Below are positions 15,972 to 25,662 of a stretch of 64,000 nt of DNA, piece after piece. Origin of the DNA: Photobacterium halotolerans DSM 18316 (lineage in GTDB: Bacteria > Pseudomonadota > Gammaproteobacteria > Enterobacterales > Vibrionaceae); the NCBI RefSeq assembly GCF_000425165.1, contig NZ_KE384320.1:62001-126000 (forward strand), given 5' to 3'. Below the pieces are notes generated by a model. The model was not told the origin of the DNA and did not search any database. It saw only the letters and a program-made list of their open reading frames with translations. The number at the start of each line of letters is the position of its first letter. Position 1 is the first letter of the stretch. The position numbers were made by a program, and so were the translations under genes.

Positions 15972-18488
15972 ATGCTGTCTATTATTGAACAACTCAAATT
16001 AGGAAAGCTTTGGGATTTTCCGGGTGGTATCCATCCGCCAGAACAAAAAACACAATCAAACCAAAGCCCGGTTTCAGAAGCCTTTTTACCGGATGAGCTG
16101 GTTATTCCGCTCAAACAACATCTGGGCGCAGTCGGTAGTCTGTCTGTTGCTGTGGGTGATAAGGTACTCAAAGGCCAGCCGCTGACGCATACCGATGTCG
16201 CTCTGAGCGTTCCGGTACATGCACCAACATCCGGTGTCATTGCTGCCATTGAGGCAAGAACCATAGCCCACCCTTCCGGCTTGTCTGATCGCTGCATCAT
16301 CCTCAAGCCCGATGGAAAAGACAGCTGGGGCCCTAAGCACACCATAGCCAACTACCTTGAGAGCGAGCCGTCTGATCTGATTGAGCATATCCGCAGCTGT
16401 GGTATTTCCGGTATGGGCGGTGCAGGCTTTCCTACCGCACGCAAACTGCAAAGCGCGTCAGGTAAAACGGATCTGTTAATCATTAACGCCGCCGAATGTG
16501 AGCCTTATATCACGGCCGATGACCGTCTTATGCAAGACTATGCCGATGAAATTGTGGAAGGTATCCGCATCATCAGCTATATCCTCAAACCCAAAATGAC
16601 CGTCATCGGAATTGAAGATAATAAACCGGAAGCCATTGCAGCGCTGACTCAGTCGGTAAAAGAACAAGACAATATACTGATCCGAGTGATCCCGACCAAA
16701 TACCCGTCGGGTGGTGAAAAACAGCTGATCAAGATTCTGACCGGAAGAGAAGTTCCGACTCAGGGGATCCCGGCGGATATTGGCATTATGATGCAGAATA
16801 TCGGCACCGCGCACGCGATAAAAAAAGCCGTCATTGACGGCGAACCGCTGATTCAGCGTGTGGTGACGATAACGGGTCAGGCTGTCAGTACGCCCTGTAA
16901 TACCTGGGCTTTGCTTGGCACCCCCGTACAGGCATTGCTCAATCGCTACGGCTATAAGATCGATAAAAAACAGCCTCGCGTCATTATGGGCGGCCCTATG
17001 ATGGGCTTTACCTTGCCACACACTCAGGTCCCCATCACCAAAACGGCTAACTGCATCCTCGCGCCAAGTCGCAAAGAGCTCAGTGCGCCGGGCGATGAAA
17101 TGTCCTGTATCCGTTGTACTGCCTGCGCTGAAGCCTGCCCGGTTTCCCTGTTACCCCAGCAGTTACAGTGGTATGCCAAAGACGGCGACTATGACAAATG
17201 TGAAGAATATAATCTGTTCGACTGCATAGAATGCGGGGCTTGCGCCTATGTTTGCCCCAGCGAAATTCCTCTTGTTCACTATTACCGCCAGGCCAAAGCG
17301 GAAATCCGCCACAGAAAACAGGATGCGTTAAGTGCCGAGCGTGCCAAGCAGCGCTTCGAGGCCAAAAACGCCCGGATGGAACGGGAAAAAGAAGAGCGTG
17401 AGCAACGCTTCCAGAAAGCGGCGGAACAACGTCGCAAAGACATGGCAGCCAAAGGAGGCGATGATGCTGTGGCCGCCGCGATTGCTCGCGTAAAAGCGAA
17501 AAAAGAAGCAGATGCCGGTGCGGAGGTGAAACCTGCTGTGGCTGCCGCAATTGCCAAAGCCAAAGCCAAACAGGCTGAGGCGCTGGCAAAAGCACAATCA
17601 GCGGCACCGGGTGACACCGCCCAGCCAGACAACAGTGAAATGGCAAAACTGCGCGAAGAGCGTAAGCGCCAGGCCCGGGAACAGAAAGCCGCCAAAGCCG
17701 CGGCTGAAGCCAAGGCGCCGGTAAGCGAGCCTGAAACAGCCAAGCCGTCAGAAGCCGATCCGAAAAAAGCTGCCGTTGCAGCCGCCATTGCCCGCGCCAA
17801 AGCCCGTAAAGCGGCGCAAGCGGCTGAGCCGCAAGCTCAGTCGCAGACCGATAAACCGGCTGAAGCCGCACCAGACGAGCAGGAAAAAGCTGACGCTCCG
17901 GCCGATGCGAAAAAAGCCGCTGTCGCAGCAGCCATTGCCCGCGCCAAAGCCCGTAAAGCGGCCCAAGCAGCTGAATCGCAAGCTCAGCCGCAGGCTGATA
18001 AACCGGCTGAAGCCGCGCCAGACGAGCAGGAAAAAGCTGACGCTCCGGCCGATGCGAAAAAAGCCGCCGTCGCGGCCGCCATTGCCCGTGCCAAAGCCCG
18101 TAAAGCAGCGCAAGCAGCTGAACTGCAGGCTGAATCGCAGGCTCAGTCTCAGACCGATAAACCGGCTAAAGCTGCGCCAGACGATCAGACAACCTCTGAC
18201 GCTCAGGCCGATGCGAAAAAAGCCGCTGTTGCAGCCGCCATTGCCCGCGCCAAAGCCCGTAAAGCGGCCCAAGCAGCTGAATCGCAAGCTCAGTCGCAGA
18301 CCGATAAACCGGCTGAAGCAGTAGCAGACGAGCAGGAAAAAGCTGACGCTCCGGCCGATGCGAAAAAAGCCGCCGTCGCGGCCGCCATTGCCCGTGCCAA
18401 AGCCCGTAAAGCGGCGCAGGCGGCAGAGAAAGCAGCCGCTGAGCAGAGTGCGGAAAACAACAACAAACCCAACGAGGAAAACAAGTAG
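15972..18488 (+). CDS. rnfC: Rnf electron transport complex subunit C with long Ala/Lys repeat tail
   Basis: Peripheral membrane subunit that binds FMN and NADH, with a SLBB domain. Residues 1-450 are the conserved body, including the glycine-rich [13 protein letters not shown] nucleotide-binding loop. Two 4Fe-4S motifs follow ([17 protein letters not shown] and [17 protein letters not shown]). After about residue 450 the protein becomes a charged helical region, then a tandem repeat of about 49 residues built on [20 protein letters not shown] (five copies). At 838 aa it is longer than E. coli RsxC (740 aa), and the extra length lies in this tail. Alternative-frame ORFs here are artefacts of the repeats. 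The stop overlaps the rnfD start by 1 bp. Confidence 0.97.
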   Translation: MLSIIEQLKLGKLWDFPGGIHPPEQKTQSNQSPVSEAFLPDELVIPLKQHLGAVGSLSVAVGDKVLKGQPLTHTDVALSVPVHAPTSGVIAAIEARTIAHPSGLSDRCIILKPDGKDSWGPKHTIANYLESEPSDLIEHIRSCGISGMGGAGFPTARKLQSASGKTDLLIINAAECEPYITADDRLMQDYADEIVEGIRIISYILKPKMTVIGIEDNKPEAIAALTQSVKEQDNILIRVIPTKYPSGGEKQLIKILTGREVPTQGIPADIGIMMQNIGTAHAIKKAVIDGEPLIQRVVTITGQAVSTPCNTWALLGTPVQALLNRYGYKIDKKQPRVIMGGPMMGFTLPHTQVPITKTANCILAPSRKELSAPGDEMSCIRCTACAEACPVSLLPQQLQWYAKDGDYDKCEEYNLFDCIECGACAYVCPSEIPLVHYYRQAKAEIRHRKQDALSAERAKQRFEAKNARMEREKEEREQRFQKAAEQRRKDMAAKGGDDAVAAAIARVKAKKEADAGAEVKPAVAAAIAKAKAKQAEALAKAQSAAPGDTAQPDNSEMAKLREERKRQAREQKAAKAAAEAKAPVSEPETAKPSEADPKKAAVAAAIARAKARKAAQAAEPQAQSQTDKPAEAAPDEQEKADAPADAKKAAVAAAIARAKARKAAQAAESQAQPQADKPAEAAPDEQEKADAPADAKKAAVAAAIARAKARKAAQAAELQAESQAQSQTDKPAKAAPDDQTTSDAQADAKKAAVAAAIARAKARKAAQAAESQAQSQTDKPAEAVADEQEKADAPADAKKAAVAAAIARAKARKAAQAAEKAAAEQSAENNNKPNEENK
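17757..18434 (+). repeat. Tandem 147-bp repeats inside rnfC
   Basis: Units start at 17757, 17904, 18051, 18210 and 18357. Spacing is 147 bp except 159 bp for the third unit, which carries a 4-codon insertion (ELQAESQ). The last unit is partial. Units are nearly identical at DNA level, so copy number may vary between strains by recombination or slippage, always in frame (multiples of 3). Confidence 0.9.
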
Positions 18489-19534
18489 TGGCTTTTAATA
18501 TTGCCAGTTCTCCCCATGCACACAGCCGACGCAGCACCAATGACATCATGCGAAATGTCATTCTCTGCTGCGGCCTTGGATTTGCCGCCCAGTGGTATTT
18601 TTTCGGATGGGGTGTTGTCTTTCAGGTTTTATTGGCAGGTTCGCTGGCGGTACTGGCGGAATGCCTTGTCCTGACAATACGTAAACGCCCTCTTCGTCAG
18701 GTTCGGGACAACAGCGCATTATTGACCGGCATTCTGCTGGGTCTGTCCATACCGCCTCTGGCACCATGGTGGATAGCCGTCATTGGTATTTTCTTTGCCA
18801 TCATCGTTGCCAAACACCTGTACGGCGGACTGGGGCAGAACCTGTTTAATCCGGCCATGGTTGCTTATGTGGTGCTGTTGATCTCCTTCCCGGTTCCTAT
18901 GACATCCTGGCTGCCTCCGGCTTCAATCAGTGATCATCCGGTGACTCTGATGGAAAGCCTGCATGTGATCTTTACCGGCTTTACTGCTGATGGCTTCAGT
19001 GTCCACCAGCTGCGAAACGGCATTGACGGCGTAACTATGGCCACGCCGCTGGATACCCTGAAAACCGCCATGACAGCCGGTTTTACCACATCAGAAGCGA
19101 TGGAAAGCCCGGTCTTTGGTACGCTGGCAGGTATCGGCTGGACCTGGGTCAATGTGGGTTTCTTGCTGGGCGGTATGGTACTGCTGAAACTGCGAATTAT
19201 TCAGTGGCAAATTCCGGTCGCCATGCTGTCGTCACTTTTCGTGATCAGTTTTCTCGGATACATGATCAGTCCGGATGGCGCTGCATCCCCCTTGATTCAC
19301 CTGTTTTCAGGGGCCACTATGTTAGGGGCCTTTTTCATTGCCACTGATCCCGTGTCCGCATCCACCACTCTGCGCGGACGCCTTATTTTCGGTGCCATGG
19401 TTGGTATTCTGACCTATCTGATCCGCACTTTTGGTGGTTTCCCGGATGGCGTGGCCTTTAGCGTACTCTTGGCCAACATGTGTGTTCCGCTGATCGATTA
19501 CTACACCCGTCCGCGGACTTACGGTCATTCTTAG
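18488..19534 (+). CDS. rnfD: Rnf electron transport complex subunit D
   Basis: Membrane subunit with covalently bound FMN, 348 aa, about ten hydrophobic segments. The flavinylation motif is in [20 protein letters not shown] (Thr of SGAT). It starts with GTG overlapping the rnfC stop. The N-terminal [20 protein letters not shown] matches RnfD/NqrB family members. It is followed after 8 bp by rnfG. Confidence 0.96.
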   Translation: MAFNIASSPHAHSRRSTNDIMRNVILCCGLGFAAQWYFFGWGVVFQVLLAGSLAVLAECLVLTIRKRPLRQVRDNSALLTGILLGLSIPPLAPWWIAVIGIFFAIIVAKHLYGGLGQNLFNPAMVAYVVLLISFPVPMTSWLPPASISDHPVTLMESLHVIFTGFTADGFSVHQLRNGIDGVTMATPLDTLKTAMTAGFTTSEAMESPVFGTLAGIGWTWVNVGFLLGGMVLLKLRIIQWQIPVAMLSSLFVISFLGYMISPDGAASPLIHLFSGATMLGAFFIATDPVSASTTLRGRLIFGAMVGILTYLIRTFGGFPDGVAFSVLLANMCVPLIDYYTRPRTYGHS

Positions 19535-19542
19535 GAGCGCCC

Positions 19543-20178
19543 ATGATACTGAAAAACATGCAAAAAAATGGTGGCATTCTGGCTGTTTCTGCTTTGCTTG
19601 CCACTGCCCTGGTCGCCCTGACGCATCAGGTCACTGCGTCGCGTATCCAAGAGCAGGAACAGAAGCAGCTGCTGCAGGTGCTCAACCAGGTTATCCCTAA
19701 AGAGAATCATGACAACGAGCTCTACAAAAACTGTATATTGATCAGCGATCCGGCATTTCTTGGCACCAGCGAGCCGATGCCGGCCTATCTGGCGACCAAA
19801 AACGGTCAACCGAATGGCGTTGCCATTGAAGCCATCGCGCCGGATGGTTACAGCGGTGCGATTAAGGTGATTGTCGGGCTGGATATGATAGGCACAGTCA
19901 CCGGGGTACGCGTACTGGCGCATCAGGAAACACCGGGACTGGGCGATAAAATTGACACCCGGATCACGGACTGGATTTACAGCTTTACCGGACGCAAACT
20001 TAACGGTGAAAAAGACCCGGCATGGGCCGTACGTAAAGACGGCGGTGATTTTGATCAGTTTACCGGTGCCACGATTACCCCGCGTGCCGTGGTGAATGCC
20101 GTTAAGCGAGTGTCGCTGTATTTTAACCAGCATCAGGATACGCTTTTTACTCAACCGGCTAACTGCGAAGGAGCCTGA
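19543..20178 (+). CDS. rnfG: Rnf electron transport complex subunit G
   Basis: Periplasm-facing FMN-carrying subunit, 211 aa, with one N-terminal transmembrane helix ([20 protein letters not shown]). The flavin-attachment motif is near the C-terminus ([18 protein letters not shown] on the second Thr). I chose the ATG at 19543, which has AGGAG 5-9 bases upstream; the longer frame begins inside rnfD. It lies 5 bp before rnfE. Confidence 0.96.
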   Translation: MILKNMQKNGGILAVSALLATALVALTHQVTASRIQEQEQKQLLQVLNQVIPKENHDNELYKNCILISDPAFLGTSEPMPAYLATKNGQPNGVAIEAIAPDGYSGAIKVIVGLDMIGTVTGVRVLAHQETPGLGDKIDTRITDWIYSFTGRKLNGEKDPAWAVRKDGGDFDQFTGATITPRAVVNAVKRVSLYFNQHQDTLFTQPANCEGA

Positions 20179-20183
20179 GCAAA

Positions 20184-20888
20184 ATGAGTTCAACACCAAA
20201 TAACGAACTGATGGCTAACGGGCTGTGGCACAACAACCCGGCTATCGTGCAACTACTGGGCTTGTGCCCGCTGCTGGCAGTCTCAGCCACGGTTACCAAC
20301 GCCCTTGGACTGGGTATTGCCACCACTCTGGTGTTAGTGGGCTCTAACCTGATTGTGTCTCTCATTCGGGAGTGGGTGCCAAACGAAGTCCGCATTCCGA
20401 TCTTTGTGATGATCATTGCGGCGCTGGTCACCTGTGTCCAGTTGCTGATGAACGCTTACACTTACGGCCTGTTTTTGTCCCTGGGGATCTTTATTCCTCT
20501 GATAGTGACCAACTGCATCATCATTGGCCGCGCCGAATCCTTTGCCTCAAAAAATGCACCTATGCCAGCCTTGATTGACGGGCTCTGGATGGGGCTGGGC
20601 ATGACATCTGTACTGGTGGTGTTGGGTGCAGGACGTGAGATTCTGGGCAACGGCACCTTGTTTGACGGGGCCGACCGGCTGCTGGGTGACTGGGCATCGG
20701 TACTGCGGATAGAAATTTTCAGCACTGAGAACAATTTCCTGCTGGCAATGCTGCCACCGGGCGCCTTTATTGGTGTCGGCTTCCTGATTGCCCTAAAGAA
20801 CATTATTGACAAAAAACAGGCAGAGAGAACAAAGACCGCAGAGAAGAAACCCGAAATCGAGCGGGTTCGTATTACCTCTGCGAACTGA
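20184..20888 (+). CDS. rnfE: Rnf electron transport complex subunit E
   Basis: Integral membrane subunit paralogous to RnfA, 234 aa, six transmembrane segments. Conserved [20 protein letters not shown] and [15 protein letters not shown] carry the paired cysteines that mirror those of RnfA. The C-terminal tail is charged ([15 protein letters not shown]). Last gene of rnfABCDGE; nth follows after about 115 bp, as is usual for this operon. Confidence 0.96.
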   Translation: MSSTPNNELMANGLWHNNPAIVQLLGLCPLLAVSATVTNALGLGIATTLVLVGSNLIVSLIREWVPNEVRIPIFVMIIAALVTCVQLLMNAYTYGLFLSLGIFIPLIVTNCIIIGRAESFASKNAPMPALIDGLWMGLGMTSVLVVLGAGREILGNGTLFDGADRLLGDWASVLRIEIFSTENNFLLAMLPPGAFIGVGFLIALKNIIDKKQAERTKTAEKKPEIERVRITSAN

Positions 20889-21004
20889 TTTTCACGAGCC
20901 TTTCATTATGGTGGAAGCTCAGCAACATTGATCATGTGTGACTGGCATTCCCTGCACTTTCACTCTGTGCCAGCCACCTGTCCTGCCGAACTTAGGAAGC
21001 GAGC

Positions 21005-21646
21005 ATGAATAATCAGAAACGCGTTCAAATCCTTGAGCGATTGCGGGCGAATAACCCGCACCCGGAAACGGAGCTTCACTGGAGCAATCCGTTTGAATTG
21101 CTGATAGCCGTATTGCTGTCAGCGCAGGCAACCGATGTCAGCGTCAACAAAGCCACCGCCAGGCTGTATCCTGTCGCCAACACACCGGAAGACATGCTGG
21201 CGCTGGGGGTCGAGGGTGTGAAAGAGCACATCAAGACCATAGGTCTGTTTAATTCTAAAGCTGAAAATGTCATCAAAACCTGCCGGATTCTGGTTGAAAA
21301 ACACGGCGGTGAGATCCCTGAAAACCGTGAAGCACTGGAAGCCTTGCCGGGCGTCGGCCGTAAAACCGCCAATGTCGTGCTCAATACCGCTTTTGGCTGG
21401 CCGACGATTGCTGTCGATACCCATATCTTCCGGGTGTCAAACCGCACCAAATTCGCCATGGGCAAGAATGTCGACGAAGTCGAACAAAAGCTGCTGAAAG
21501 TGGTACCGAAAGAATTCAAAGTTGATGTCCATCACTGGCTGATCCTGCATGGACGTTACACTTGTGTGGCCCGCAAGCCCCGCTGCGGTAGCTGCATTAT
21601 TGAAGATCTCTGTGAATTCAAAGACAAAGTCTATCCCGCTGAATAA
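21005..21646 (+). CDS. nth: Endonuclease III (DNA glycosylase/AP lyase)
   Basis: Base-excision-repair enzyme that removes oxidised pyrimidines. The 213-aa product has the helix-hairpin-helix [14 protein letters not shown] with the catalytic Lys. The conserved Asp is in [11 protein letters not shown]. The C-terminal 4Fe-4S cluster motif is C-X6-C-X2-C-X5-C ([17 protein letters not shown]). It sits downstream of the rnf operon, as in E. coli and vibrios; gloA follows closely. Confidence 0.98.
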   Translation: MNNQKRVQILERLRANNPHPETELHWSNPFELLIAVLLSAQATDVSVNKATARLYPVANTPEDMLALGVEGVKEHIKTIGLFNSKAENVIKTCRILVEKHGGEIPENREALEALPGVGRKTANVVLNTAFGWPTIAVDTHIFRVSNRTKFAMGKNVDEVEQKLLKVVPKEFKVDVHHWLILHGRYTCVARKPRCGSCIIEDLCEFKDKVYPAE

Positions 21647-21668
21647 GCTCTACTCTGAGGAGAAAAAA

Positions 21669-22061
21669 ATGGCAAACGGACGCATTCTGCACACCATGTT
21701 ACGCGTGGGTGATCTGGACCGTTCAATCGCTTTCTACACAGACATCATGGGCATGAAGCTGTTAAGAAAGTCGGATAACGAAGCCTATCAGTACACTCTG
21801 GCTTTTGTCGGTTATTCGGATGAATCCGAAGGTGCAGTCATCGAACTCACTTACAACTGGGGCACCAGTGAATACGACATGGGCAACGCTTACGGTCACA
21901 TCGCCATTGGTGTCGATGATATCTATACCACCTGTGAGGCCATTAAAGCTTCTGGGGGAAATGTTACCCGCGAACCTGGGCCGGTCAAAGGCGGCACAAC
22001 GCATATTGCCTTTGTGCGTGATCCTGACGGTTATCAGATTGAACTGATCCAGCGCAGCTGA
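21669..22061 (+). CDS. gloA: Lactoylglutathione lyase (glyoxalase I)
   Basis: Ni2+-dependent glyoxalase I that isomerises the hemithioacetal of methylglyoxal and glutathione. The 130 aa match the E. coli-type enzyme. The four metal ligands are visible: His in [18 protein letters not shown], Glu in VIELTYNWG, His in [10 protein letters not shown] and Glu in GYQIELIQ. The ATG at 21669 has GAGGAG upstream; the longer frame overlaps nth. It lies 22 bp after nth and is followed by a strong hairpin. Confidence 0.97.
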   Translation: MANGRILHTMLRVGDLDRSIAFYTDIMGMKLLRKSDNEAYQYTLAFVGYSDESEGAVIELTYNWGTSEYDMGNAYGHIAIGVDDIYTTCEAIKASGGNVTREPGPVKGGTTHIAFVRDPDGYQIELIQRS

Positions 22062-22095
22062 TTCACCTCATACCACGCATACTGCACATATACGA

Positions 22096-22125
22096 AAAGA
22101 GGGCAGGATGATTCCTGCCCTCTTT
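22096..22125 (+). terminator. Terminator after gloA
   Basis: A 13-bp perfect stem (22096-22108 and 22113-22125) with a four-base loop, starting 34 bp after gloA. The stem ends in TTT, and flanking A and T runs make it usable from either side. Confidence 0.8.
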
Positions 22126-22165
22126 GACCACACCGATGAGTTGCAGATCTGTTAACCCCATCTTC

Positions 22166-22309
22166 TCAGCCTGTTCCTAAGTAATGAGCTTTAATAATGA
22201 GCTGATTCTGGGTAGCTACCGCAACCTCCTCTTTCAATGTTTCTAAGCCGCTATGCACTATATCTTTGTCATCCGCAAAGACAGAGGAAGCGACGAGCAT
22301 TATCACCAT
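22166..22309 (-). CDS. Putative small exported protein, 47 aa (possibly a truncated gene)
   Basis: Not recognised. The frame encodes MVIMLVASSVFADDKDIVHS followed by GLETLKEEVAVATQNQ and a short tail. The beginning looks like the hydrophobic core and cleavage site of a signal peptide (SSVFA-DD). In the same frame just upstream, GTG-Lys-Lys is separated from this core by a TGA stop. A complete signal peptide may therefore have been broken by one nonsense change, or translation may start at the internal ATG with a very short leader. The stop codon lies 41 bp beyond the shared gloA hairpin. Confidence 0.3.
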   Translation of the reverse strand: MVIMLVASSVFADDKDIVHSGLETLKEEVAVATQNQLIIKAHYLGTG

Positions 22310-22458
22310 AGCCAAAGAGTTGCCGTTTCATTTTTTCACCACGCTTTTTCTATTGTTATGTCGGATCAACGATCCTTGCTTCTATCAATTTAGCGTGTTC
22401 TGGCTATCTCTCATCTTCAATAATGAGAACTGGCATAAGTAGTTGACTTATCACTATT
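22310..22458. other. Short control region before the Mn-type SOD gene
   Basis: AT-rich region with the sequence TAATGAGA repeated (around 22421 and 22461, and inverted at 22474-22481). It presumably holds the promoter of the SOD gene. Confidence 0.35.
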
Positions 22459-22482
22459 GATAATGAGAAGCGATCTCATTAT
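22459..22482. promoter_or_regulatory. Palindromic operator (Fur-like) before the Mn-type SOD gene
   Basis: ATAATGAGA-AGCGA-TCTCATTAT (22460-22482) is a perfect 9-bp inverted repeat 27 bp before the start codon. The left part GATAATGAGAAGCGATCTC (22459-22477) matches the Fur consensus at 14 of 19 positions by eye. Iron control of Mn-SOD by Fur is well known in E. coli; here it is inference, and another regulator is possible. Confidence 0.45.
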
Positions 22483-22509
22483 TATTTTCAAAATACAGGA
22501 GGAACACTT

Positions 22510-23121
22510 ATGTCATTTACTTTCCCAGCATTACCCTATCCCTATGATGCGCTTGAACCCTATATTGATGCCAAAACCATGGAAGTGCATCACAGCCGCC
22601 ATCATAAAACCTACTTTGACAAATTCATCAGCGCCATTGAAAACACCGATCTCGAACAACTCACCCTCAAAGATATTTTTGCACGAGTCTCCGAATGCAG
22701 TCCTGCGGTCAGAAATCACGGCGGGGGCTACTACAACCACAACCTCTACTGGCAGTGCATGTCACCCAATGGCGGCGGACAGCCTGTCGGTTTGCTGGCA
22801 GAAGCGATTCGATGCCACTTCGGCAGCTTTGATGATTTTAAAACCGCCTTTTCAGACGCGGCTGCCGCTCACTTTGGCTCAGGTTTTATCTGGTTGTCGG
22901 TCACTGACGGGCGACTGGAGATTTCCTCAACCGCTAATCAGGACAATCCCCTGATGGATGTGGTGGAAAACCGCGGTACCCCAATCCTGGCCCTCGATGT
23001 ATGGGAACATGCTTACTACCTGACGTACCAGAATAAGCGTCCTGACTACATCAGTGCCTGGTGGCAGGTAGTTGACTGGGATCAGGTAGAACAGCATTAC
23101 CTGGATGCACTTCATCAATAA
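22510..23121 (+). CDS. sodA: Superoxide dismutase, Mn type
   Basis: Fe/Mn-family superoxide dismutase, 203 aa, cytoplasmic. Metal ligands are His in MEVHHSRHHKTY, His in YYNHNLYW, and Asp and His in LALDVWEHAYYL. Residues that separate Mn from Fe enzymes point to Mn: Gly in NHGGGYYNHNLYW where Fe enzymes have Gln, and the Gln in TANQDNPLM. It differs clearly from the Fe enzyme encoded at 31.7 kb. An AGGAGG site lies 8 bases before the ATG. It probably forms an operon with the 147-aa gene 15 bp downstream. The Fur-like operator fits the known iron control of sodA. Confidence 0.9.
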   Translation: MSFTFPALPYPYDALEPYIDAKTMEVHHSRHHKTYFDKFISAIENTDLEQLTLKDIFARVSECSPAVRNHGGGYYNHNLYWQCMSPNGGGQPVGLLAEAIRCHFGSFDDFKTAFSDAAAAHFGSGFIWLSVTDGRLEISSTANQDNPLMDVVENRGTPILALDVWEHAYYLTYQNKRPDYISAWWQVVDWDQVEQHYLDALHQ

Positions 23122-23136
23122 GAAGGAAATGTAATC

Positions 23137-23580
23137 ATGAACGTGTCACGGTGGGAAATGCACACCTTGCTGGCAGCAGAAGCAGAGAAAAACCATAAAC
23201 CCATGATGTCAGTGATCCATTATCAGCTTGCTCTGTCGGAATCGCAGCAATTGGAACCTGTCGATGGGAGTCTGGATGAGCTGGAAGAATTACTCGCCAT
23301 CAAAGTGACCGCCTGTCATAACATGGCCAGTTTTTGGCGAAAGCAGGGAGACGGCGACTACGAACTGAAGTATCTGCAACTGGCATCCGAGCAGATCATG
23401 GCGCTGATTCCGCAATGCCCTAACCGTGACTGTGAAGCCTTTATCAGCTCTTTGGGCTGCTGTAAGTCGGCGCTGATCGATTTTCTCAAACGCCACCCTA
23501 ACCCCAAAGTGGCAAAACAGGTGGCGCATATCACCACCAGCAACCAGTGTGAGCTTATCGCCAGGTTCCGCTTGCAATGA
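23137..23580 (+). CDS. Uncharacterised 147-aa protein downstream of sodA (possibly DUF2753-like)
   Basis: No function known to me. The sequence is helical and TPR-like in feel, with HTLLAAEAEKNHKPMMSVIH, then ELEELLAIKVTACHNMASFW and a Cys-containing stretch (CPNRDCEAFISSLGCCKSAL). From memory it resembles a short uncharacterised family found in vibrios (DUF2753), which a profile search should test. There is no signal peptide. It has an AAGGAA site and lies 15 bp after sodA, so the two are probably co-transcribed; a role linked to SOD or oxidative stress is inference. Confidence 0.75.
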   Translation: MNVSRWEMHTLLAAEAEKNHKPMMSVIHYQLALSESQQLEPVDGSLDELEELLAIKVTACHNMASFWRKQGDGDYELKYLQLASEQIMALIPQCPNRDCEAFISSLGCCKSALIDFLKRHPNPKVAKQVAHITTSNQCELIARFRLQ

Positions 23581-23629
23581 GCGCCCTATTCCCTCATTCG
23601 CCGTTACTGACGGATGAGGGAATCACTTA

Positions 23630-24526
23630 TCACATCAGGCTGGAAGTCCGGCCCATAGAAATCACAACACGCCTGTTTTTATTGCGCCCCAGCGGCGTAC
23701 TGTTATCCGCAATCGGACGGCGCTCACCGAATCCCTGAACTTCAATGTGGTCTTTAGGCAGACCCAAAGAGACAAAATACTGCTCCAGCTTTTCTGCACG
23801 GCGCTCAGATAAAGCCTGATTAGTATTTTTTCCGCCAGAGGAATCACTGTAAGTCGCAACCAGGATTAAATCGATATCCTGACTGTATTTAATAAAATCC
23901 GCAATTTGCGCCAGACGCTTCTGTGAGGCCTTGTTCAGCTCGTCGCTGTTTTTATCGTAATGCAGCACAGTAAAGGAAATATCTTCAAAGTTATAAGGCA
24001 GCAGATTGGCCAGACAGGTACTGAAGGTCTTGTAACCCGCACTGAATGCCACGGCAGACAGGCCAACTGCAATCCTTTCGTTTCGGTGCTGCCAGTCCTG
24101 ATAACTGAAGGTCGGTATTTTCCCTTCTTCAAGTTCCGACAACATATTCCATGCCATCTGCCCGCCCACATAACCGTCAAACTGCTTAAAGAATTTCAGT
24201 CGTGTCAATGGTTCTGCCGCATCGCCGGGACGCCATCGCGGAGGCATAGACACCAGGCTGACATTACTGGTCTGTCCCAATGGACGACGCATTTTCAGCT
24301 CAAAATCGAGGTTCATTTTTTTGCTGGCACGGGACGTAAACTGCGCCTGACCAAAATTCGGGATGGCATGCAGCAACTGGCATTCCAGTGGTGTATCAAC
24401 CACCATCTCCCAGGTGGATTCCCCGGGTGTCGCAACATAATATTTTCCCGCCCAAGCTGGCGAACAGGCACCTATCAGTGCTAAAGCCCAGGCCCCCAGC
24501 TTCAATGGCAACGTCATTTTTCTCAT
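23630..24526 (-). CDS. motY: Sodium-driven flagellar motor T-ring protein MotY
   Basis: Periplasmic component of the T ring that anchors the PomA/PomB stator of the Na+-driven polar flagellum. An N-terminal signal peptide is visible ([20 protein letters not shown]). The MotY-specific N-terminal domain follows ([20 protein letters not shown]). The C-terminal OmpA-like peptidoglycan-binding domain spans about residues 180-290, with [20 protein letters not shown] and [17 protein letters not shown], then [11 protein letters not shown] and [10 protein letters not shown]. The start is ambiguous between ATG at 24526 and 24517. It is divergent from rnt, the usual vibrio arrangement. A hairpin at 23588-23623 separates it from the preceding gene. 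Confidence 0.95.
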   Translation of the reverse strand: MRKMTLPLKLGAWALALIGACSPAWAGKYYVATPGESTWEMVVDTPLECQLLHAIPNFGQAQFTSRASKKMNLDFELKMRRPLGQTSNVSLVSMPPRWRPGDAAEPLTRLKFFKQFDGYVGGQMAWNMLSELEEGKIPTFSYQDWQHRNERIAVGLSAVAFSAGYKTFSTCLANLLPYNFEDISFTVLHYDKNSDELNKASQKRLAQIADFIKYSQDIDLILVATYSDSSGGKNTNQALSERRAEKLEQYFVSLGLPKDHIEVQGFGERRPIADNSTPLGRNKNRRVVISMGRTSSLM

Positions 24527-24712
24527 CCCGGTATTACCTACTTGCAAGTACTGGGTATTGTATCGGATTTTGTCGCAAAATCTTTAGCCGCAGTTTATCT
24601 TTCTGATAACTTCTCAGTATCAGTGCCCTGCCGCCACACCTTAACGGCAAGGGTTTAGCTTCTGAACCAGATCTGACATAATGCTGGCCTCATTTTTATC
24701 AGCAACATTATC

Positions 24713-25372
24713 ATGAGCCAAGAAAACACATTAAATACCCTGAAAAGTCGCTTTCGTGGTTTCTTTCCTGTCGTTGTCGATGTAGAGACGGCCGGTTTCA
24801 ACGCCAACACTGACGCCCTGCTTGAAATTTGTGCTGTCACCCTGACCATGGACGAAGAAGGATGGCTCAAACCTGCCAGCACACTGCATTTTCACATTAC
24901 GCCTTTTGAGGGTGCGGTTATCCATCAGGAAGCATTGGATTTTAACGGTATCAAAGATCCGTTCAGCCCGTTACGTGGCGCGGTGACAGAAGAAGAAGCC
25001 CTGAAAGAAATCTATAAAGTCATACGGAAAGAACAAAAAGAAGCAGGCTGCTCCCGCGCCATCATGGTGGCGCATAATGCGAACTTTGATCACAGCTTCG
25101 TCATGGCCGCCTCTGAAAGAGCCAAGCTGAAGCGCATTCCCTTTCATCCTTTTGCCACATTTGATACCGCGGCACTGAGTGGCCTGGCGTTCGGTCAGAC
25201 GGTGCTGGCAAAAGCCTGTGAAGCAGCGAATATTCCATTTTGTAACAAAGAAGCGCATTCAGCCCTCTATGACACCGAACGAACCGCAGAATTATTTTGT
25301 GAGATCGTTAACAAATGGAAAAAATTAGGTGGATGGCCAGTCGCCGCACTTCAAACAGAAGAAGAAGCCTAA
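24713..25372 (+). CDS. rnt: Ribonuclease T
   Basis: Homodimeric DEDD-family 3'-5' exoribonuclease that trims tRNA and other stable RNA 3' ends. The 219 aa match the E. coli enzyme. Exonuclease motifs are [20 protein letters not shown] (Exo I), [11 protein letters not shown] (Exo II) and [14 protein letters not shown] (Exo III with His/Asp). Divergent from motY; a hairpin (25416-25432) lies downstream. Confidence 0.97.
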   Translation: MSQENTLNTLKSRFRGFFPVVVDVETAGFNANTDALLEICAVTLTMDEEGWLKPASTLHFHITPFEGAVIHQEALDFNGIKDPFSPLRGAVTEEEALKEIYKVIRKEQKEAGCSRAIMVAHNANFDHSFVMAASERAKLKRIPFHPFATFDTAALSGLAFGQTVLAKACEAANIPFCNKEAHSALYDTERTAELFCEIVNKWKKLGGWPVAALQTEEEA

Positions 25373-25387
25373 GGTCAGACCTGAAAC
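25371..25387. promoter_or_regulatory. FadR-operator-like sequence overlapping the rnt stop codon
   Basis: The minus strand reads CAGGTCTGACCTTA across the rnt stop. It shares the core GGTCTGACCT with the FadR operator (AACTGGTCTGACCTGTT-like) seen before fadH in this window. It is about 280 bp before fadL, farther than usual for a FadR site, so the assignment is tentative. Confidence 0.3.
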
Positions 25388-25662
25388 ACAAATACTCATC
25401 AGACCTCCTACCAAAGCCCAGCCACGCTGGGCGATTTAACAAAAATGAAACAAACGTCCGATATTAATCAAACACTAGTTTAAAACATTAATAAATAATA
25501 CGCCGTACAAATAGCCTTTCGATACCCCAAACACCCTGTTACATATGGTTAACATTGGCGTAGCGAATCCTTATACTCCATCTCTACAAGCTGATTCACC
25601 ATTCCTTCATGGATTGAAGAACGCGAAGCATATCAATAATAAACAACAAGAGAGGCAGCAGA

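Noticed and set aside
17080..18561. Long minus-strand and alternative plus-strand frames within rnfC
   Set aside because: They arise from the GC-rich Ala/Lys repeats of rnfC and show low-complexity, repeat-driven composition.
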